This document shows, piece by piece, positions 58,452 through 64,000 of a stretch of 64,000 bases of DNA. Source of the DNA: Gongronella butleri (lineage: Eukaryota > Mucoromycota > Mucoromycetes > Mucorales > Cunninghamellaceae); NCBI GenBank assembly GCA_025201375.1, contig JAIWZP010000013.1, positions 248,001-312,000 on the forward strand, in the 5' to 3' direction. The notes beneath the pieces were generated by a model that did not search any database, was not told the DNA's origin, and saw only the letters and a list, made by a program, of their open reading frames with translations. Every line of letters starts with the position of its first letter. Position 1 is the first letter of the stretch. The position numbers and the translations under genes are program-made.

Positions 58452-61400
58452 TGAATCGAGAACAGCCTGTCACCGACAAAGCTTCCTCGAGCTTGGGCAA
58501 CGCGTAAGAAGAAGGGCGACCCTTGTTTTGTTACTGATTCCCTCATTTTACCCGGTTTTACAGGTCCATGGACGTCGACAACAAGCTCATGAGCAATCAG
58601 CTTGGTCTCGGTGCTCTCATGGCGTCGCTCGACGCGAATAGCTTGGTAAGATAGCTTATTTTTTGTCTTTGGAGCAGCAAAGAGGGCGACACACTCACTT
58701 TTTTATTTGTTAAAAGACGCTTTTGCGCGATTTCGAGTCCCCTGACGAGAACTTGCGACAGGAGGTAAGAAAAAAGACCTTTTTTATTGACAACCAATTC
58801 CTGACTGATTCTCTTTTTTTCGAATTAAGAGCATCAAACAAGTCATTTCATGCATCAATCTTCTCGATCGCATTACAAAGTCCATTGTGTTGGTCAAACT
58901 AGTTGAACGTCTGGCCACGGACGCGTCTGCGGCTCTTCAGGTAAAAACGAAACGCAAAAAAAAAAAAAAAAAAAGACGCGCCCCCCTGACGCGCCACTTG
59001 CCTAATAGAAAAGCATCGCGTTGGTCCTCACAAAGTTCGTCAATGCGCCTTATGTCCGCGCATACCCTCTGCTTTGCATTCTCATTGACCTGCTGCGCAA
59101 TCCCGACGACACCGTGCGCACGCAGCTCTATCGCACCATTGCCGTGCTGCTAAAGGTAAAAACAGAACCATGCGCATAAAAAAAAAAGTCACAAAATGCG
59201 CTAAATCATCGTTTTTCCTGATTTGGCAGCACCGTCAAGTGATTTCTGACGATGAAAGCACGGCCAAGGTGGTTGAATTACAGGCATTGGTCATCAAGGA
59301 TGCCGACGAGGGTGACAACAACATCAAATTCGAGTGTTTACCCTTGTTGGCGACGCTGTGCTTTGTTTTTCGCCGACAGGCACAGAACAAAAAGGTCTTG
59401 CTCAGCGATTCCGAGTACCAGGAGATGATCAGCAAGCACACGAACAACAACTCGCCTGGCGTGCGCGAGGTAAAACAAAAAAAATCATGAAAAAAAATCA
59501 TATTTTGTCTTTTTTTTTTCTTGCATGAAAATGCTCATCTTTTTCCTGTCTGTTTTGTTGGCGATGTTAGGCGGCGTTGCGCAGCTTGGTTGACATGCAC
59601 CTTCGTGGAGCCGTGCTGGACAAGGCATTGTATCATTTAGCCGTGAATGCGCTGAGCGACGAGTATCTTGAGGTGCGATTGATGGCCCTCGATCTCATCC
59701 GGTCGCTCACGCTTCTTTATTCGGTGGATTACGTGCCTGTCAGCTCGGAAAACAAGGTCGTGGAGGCCAGCCAGTCGCGCGCCGTCTCTCACGTGCGCTT
59801 TGACGAGGACGCCTTTGGTCGCGTGTGTGATTTGGTCAATGACCCGTCCCTGCAGGTGCGCGTCAAGGCATTCATCCTCCTCCGCTCCTATCGTAATGTC
59901 GAGGTCACCGTCCTCGAGCAGGGCTTCAGCAAACAGATCATCAGCCGCCTTCGGGTGCGTACACCCGGCATCAATGCCGAAAATCGTTCATCTCGTGTAA
60001 GCCAATTTTGTCCTCTCTTTATCCCCCTCCTCCTTGAAAATGAAGGAATCGCGTGTCTTGGGATACCCAAAGAAATCACGCGTCACATGAATCAAAAAAA
60101 TCACAAAAAAAAAAAAAAAAAAAGAAGCGCGTGTCAATTTTGACCATTGACACGCGCTTGTGTTTTTTTCTCATCTTGCTCTTTTTTTATCTTTTTTTAT
60201 ATCTTTTTTCATTCTCACGCTCGTTTAGACTGTGCTTGGCAAAAGAAATCGCGGAAAAGTCAACGTGGATGGCGATACGCAGGCCACAATCTCATCGGAT
60301 ATGAAAGTCATGGAATCTGGCGCGTGTGGCGCATTCATCCATGGCATTGAGGACGAATTTCATGTTGTTCGCGATGCTGCCGTCGGTAAGACGCGTCACA
60401 AGACGCGTCAAAAACAGAAAACTCAGCCATTTGCTTGTTTTTTTTTTAGACACGATTTGCGAGGTAAGTTTAGGCCAAAGCAAGCTGATTCCTCGCGCTG
60501 TTCAATGTTTAGTCGGTACGTTGCACTGCCACGCCTCATGAATTAGCCATTAGCTCATGTCACTCCCTTTTTTTTTTTCTTTGAAAAAGACATGTTCAAC
60601 GATGAAATCCTCTCGGTGCGCGTCAATGCGATCAACAGCTTGCGCCGTCTCGCCACCACCATGCGTGTCGTGCTCAACCACGAGCAGATGATCATTTCTC
60701 TTGGTGTCCTCGAAGATGCCAACAAAGTCGTGCGCGAAGCAATGCACGAGGCGCTGCGGTATGTCGTTTTTATCTTTCTTTTTGCGTGTTTCAATGGTTA
60801 TTTGAGGGTGCTCACGTTCTTTTTTTTTTTTTTACTTCTTCTCTTGCGCATCTGCAGTGTGGTTAGAGCAAAGACCGACGATGACTTGGTGCTGCTTCTT
60901 CATCACCTGGTTCGAGACCTCAACAGGTTTTACGACGAGGACCACGAGTCGGTCGTGCGCTGCGTTGCCGAATTTGGCCGCACGCATCACAAGATGATCA
61001 GTAACGATCGATAAGAGAATCACTCAAAATGATCGACATTTTGGCTCACACGATTATTCTTTTTTTGCACCCTTTTTCTTGTTTACAGGCGAAAAGATGT
61101 CTTGGTTCCTTAGTCTTGACGAGCGCTTCTTACCTCGCGAGTCCTCCGTGTCTGAGCACCTGTGTAAGATGCGTTTCAGCACCCTGGTGATACGAAAAAG
61201 GACAGAGGCTCACGCTTTTAATTTTTTTTGGCTCATTTTAGACACTGTGCATGCAGTCCTCGTTGCCAATGCTTGTGGTGCCGACCACAGCATGTTGGAC
61301 AAGGTGCCTCCTTTTGTTTTTGGTCACTTTGATTATTACAAGCAAAAGTACCCAGAGTGCATGCCTGACATTCAGGTAAAATGCCGAATTTTCAGTGCTT

Positions 61401-63151
61401 TTGCTTGTGATTTCTCAATTTTTTTTGTTTTTTTTTTTTTACATGTAGACCTTTATTACGATTCGACTCCAGCGTGGCATGCATCTGCCAGAGACGACAA
61501 AAACGAGTAAGCGTGCCATTGCGGCGGCGCAGCAGGCTGAAATTGACGTGATTGGTGTAGATCTCAACGCGGCGCACGATGCCACGGATCAATTCATGGA
61601 AAACGCCATCGAGCTTGCCAACAGGTCGATGAACGCAAGCAAACGAGGCTCATCAGTCCAGTCATCCATCGCACTCGCAAAAAGGTAAAGGAATGAGCCA
61701 GCGTGGAAGCCAAAACTCACCTTTTTTCATGTATTTGGCACGTCCTCGAACAGCCAATTCACGTACACAGCAACGCTCAACAGCATGCACACGCACGTCT
61801 CGCACCTGGCCATCTTGTATTTGGACTGCTTTGCTCTCGCTATCAAGGTATAAAAAAAGAGAAAAAAAGTCATGGAACGATGGATTTTAACGATGCCATG
61901 CGCCGCTCATATGCCTTTTTCGTTTTTCATAGTACCAGAGCGAACTCTTGTCAGCGAGCGCGCACGGCTTGCTCCTGGACGCCGGCACGCTGATGCGAAA
62001 CGCGTACGCAATGCAGCACTCCTTTTTTGGCCTTCACGCCGACCACCGCCATGCCATCATGCATTTCCGCCTCCTCGCCAACATCCTCTCGTGCATTGCA
62101 TGGAACAAGGACACGACACCGTAAGTTGGACGCGCTTGCAATCTACCCTCATGCCGCATCACGCTCACATCGGCTCCAAATCGCGTTTTTTCACTCTTTT
62201 TTCTGCTTTTTTATGCCATCTCAGAGATACCAACTTTGTGGGCGTTCAAGCTAGGTTGTTTTATCCCATTGCAGCTCGCATTGAAAGAATCAAAGAGTAT
62301 GACACGCGCACAATGATTGAAAATAACTAGAATTACGAGTCTAACCCTTTTCTTTTTTTTTCATTGCAGGGCCATCCCCCAGAACACCGCTTATTATGAA
62401 TCCCTCGAAAAGCTTGACACTCACATTCAAAAGTATATCAACAACCCTGGCGGCAATATTCAAGGCATTGCGGATTTTGTCGTGGTAAAAATCAAAAAAA
62501 AAAAAAAAAAATAGGAATATCTATGTGTCGGTCGCGCATCGTTTACGCGTCTCTCTCTTCTTTCAAGGACACGCCCCCTGTGCCCATAGATCTGACACAC
62601 AAAGTCAAGCGTCTACGAGCGACAATCACGGGCCCCATGAGCAATTTGGACAAACCCATCTTTTATGACCAGGTGTCGCCGCTCAATATCACCGTGCAGG
62701 CCGACGTGCACCACGCGAGCGAGCTCGACAACATTGGCGTCGCCGTGAGCTATTTAGGCCGCCCGTTGCAATTCCATTGGCCAATCTCGCCCCAATTTGT
62801 CAAAATCAACCCGTCGTATCATCTGCTCACCACGACATTCAAGCTCATTGTTCCCGATCACATTGGTAAGGCTTTTATTTTTTGTCCTCCACTTGTCAAT
62901 TAACCCGGCTCACTCTTTTATTTCGTTTTTTTTCTTTACACGTAGACGCGCTTCCCCTCAACCTGACGATTGTGCGCAGATACCAAGCGGAGCAAGCCGA
63001 CGTGGACTATACCATTGCGCTCCCTCCCGGCCCCCCTGAAACCCCCTTGTCCAATGCCCTCGCCGGCCTTCGATCCATCCCCGAGCATCACACCATTGCT
63101 GTCAGTGATCCTTTGCCCATTTACTTGAAAATGTCTACTTCCACCATATGA
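58451..63151 (+). CDS. INTS4: Integrator complex subunit 4 homologue (HEAT-repeat protein)
   Basis: INTS4 is the scaffold of the Integrator cleavage module, which in animals cuts snRNA and other nascent RNAs together with INTS9/11. Twenty exons: 58451-58503, 58564-58645, 58717-58764, 58830-58940, 59009-59155, 59230-59469, 59571-59996, 60229-60385, 60450-60515, 60590-60758, 60858-61000, 61089-61163, 61242-61375, 61449-61684, 61754-61847, 61933-62120, 62225-62296, 62370-62484, 62568-62865, 62946-63151; 1019 residues, near human length. HEAT repeats fill the N-terminal half. The diagnostic blocks are DDAFGKIC-like DEDAFGRVCDLVND, ESGACGAFIHGIEDEF and DMFNDEILSVRVNAINSLRR, followed by VLEDANKVVREAMHEALR. 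The C-terminal 180 residues match the INTS4 beta-domain in pattern (SYHLLTTTFKLIV). The exon 7 donor could instead be GTGCGT at 59955; both are in frame. AATAAA at 63181 follows the stop. Confidence 0.92.
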
Positions 63152-63349
63152 ACACGCGAATTTATCCCCTCAAAGTGCATAATAAAAGTGATCCAAATGC
63201 ATCTGTATTACATTTGATGCAAAGCCCACGCAATATTATTGCCACAAGGCCATTAAAATATGAAAAATGACAACTTGCAATTGTTGGCAATACAGCTTCT
63301 TGTTCAACGTCATATTTCTGCTTGAACTCCTTGAGTTTTGCGCCTCCTT

Positions 63350-64000
63350 TCTATTGTTACAATTTGGGTTCACTTGGACAAGTTCTCATCAAGTTGCTTT
63401 ATACGCTTTCGTTTTTAATAGTAAATATGTTTGTTCGTCGCCAACCACACCCCGCCGACCGTCGAAATACACACGGACGTGGAAATACGAGCAAGAAAAC
63501 AGGGCGGGATGCAATTTGCAGCAGCCAAAAGCCATTGCGGGGCACGCCACGCGCAATTCAAAATTTGGCCATGGCAAGCCTTCAAACGAAAAATTGAAAA
63601 TCAGGTTCCCAGAATTCCTCCAAACTTGCACATAAGAAGCAAGGCATGGCAAAACTAACAAAAACACGAAAAAACGAGTGGCTCCAAACAGTGATTAACG
63701 AGCAATGAGCGATTTTGGTTTAAACTTCAAATGCAATTTTCGGCCCAAAAACGCGTCGTAAAGTCCCGCTGACGCGTCCACTAACAAGAGGCATTTCCGG
63801 AGCACATGGATGATAGGAACCAGACGCGCGTAACTCGACATCTGACGCGGTTTTCACGCGTCGAAAATTGCCTATTGTTTTGAAACCGTGTTAAACATGG
63901 CAAAAAATCACTTTTTTCATTGATCACGGAGGTGTACATGCGCATCGAGCCATGCTCTCTCGGATGATACAACTCTCAAGGCGCTGCGCCCATTCCTCGT
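63350..64000 (+). repeat. Family B interspersed repeat, copy 3 (cut by window end)
   Basis: Begins with a block like GTTACAATTTGGGTTCACTT, parallel to GTTAAAATTTGGGACCACTT in copy 1. It continues with CACGCGCAATTCAAA, the GACGAGCAATG-like block (63,697), and the ACGCGTCGAAAA block (63,857). It runs off the window before the tip motif would appear. The 198 bases before it are the INTS4 3' flank. Confidence 0.7.

Noticed and set aside
60463..60469. GTAAGT inside INTS4 exon 9 as a donor making a 14-nt exon
   Set aside because: Reading through gives SLGQSKLIPRAVQCLV, which continues the INTS4 alignment into DMFNDEI; splicing there would delete it.

Overview
The window comes from a eukaryotic nuclear genome, most probably an early-diverging (non-Dikarya) fungus. 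Nearly every gene is cut by short introns of about 50-210 nt with GT-AG ends, long T-rich tracts before the acceptor and branch sites of the type CTGAC/TTGAC. The gene set is fungal (a Pma1-type proton pump, a CipC-like protein, Sso-type syntaxin). It also holds two regulators better known from animals: an Integrator subunit 4 homologue and a MYSM1-like SWIRM-JAMM deubiquitinase. I infer Mucoromycota/Zoopagomycota-grade fungi and cannot name a genus. I rebuilt exon structures by hand from reading frame, splice signals and family similarity; intron phases close in every model given.

Layout. 0.6-8.2 kb: PMA1 (-), MYSM1-like protease (+), SLC35-type transporter (-). 8.6-9.7 kb: a diverged interspersed repeat (family B). 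10-12.7 kb: HP1-like chromo/chromoshadow protein (-) and a CipC-like protein (-). 14.9-19.2 kb: phosphatidate cytidylyltransferase (-) divergent from glutaminyl-tRNA synthetase (+). 19.85-21.37 kb: a foldback element (family A). 22.9-24.7 kb: a low-complexity orphan (+). 25.3-27.6 kb: threonine deaminase (+). 28.6-29.9 kb: a J-domain protein (+). 31.7-32.6 kb: plasma-membrane syntaxin (+). 34.2-35.4 kb: an Mlx/Mondo-like bHLH-zip factor (-). 37.9-43.7 kb: an AVT/SLC32-type amino-acid transporter (-) divergent from SEC23 (+). 43.9-45.9 kb: a second foldback element. 46.1-49.7 kb: tRNA pseudouridine synthase Deg1/Pus3 (+) convergent with an F-box protein (-). 50.7-54.4 kb: a Trp-rich orphan (-) and a SNF5/SMARCB1 subunit (-). 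54.9-56.6 kb: a second B repeat and a 163-bp tandem duplication. 57.2-63.2 kb: ADP/ATP carrier and INTS4, both (+). 63.35 kb to the end: a third B repeat.

The genes do not form a pathway cluster; most are ordinary housekeeping genes. Four encode chromatin or transcription machinery: the H2A-deubiquitinase-like protease, HP1, SNF5 and INTS4. The most interesting points are the INTS4 and MYSM1-like genes, the foldback family with its related single-arm repeats, introns placed at start codons, a GC-AG intron inside the basic C-terminal helix of SNF5, and a recurrent branch-site extension TGAC-GCGT. I found no tRNA, rRNA, CRISPR array or intact transposase.
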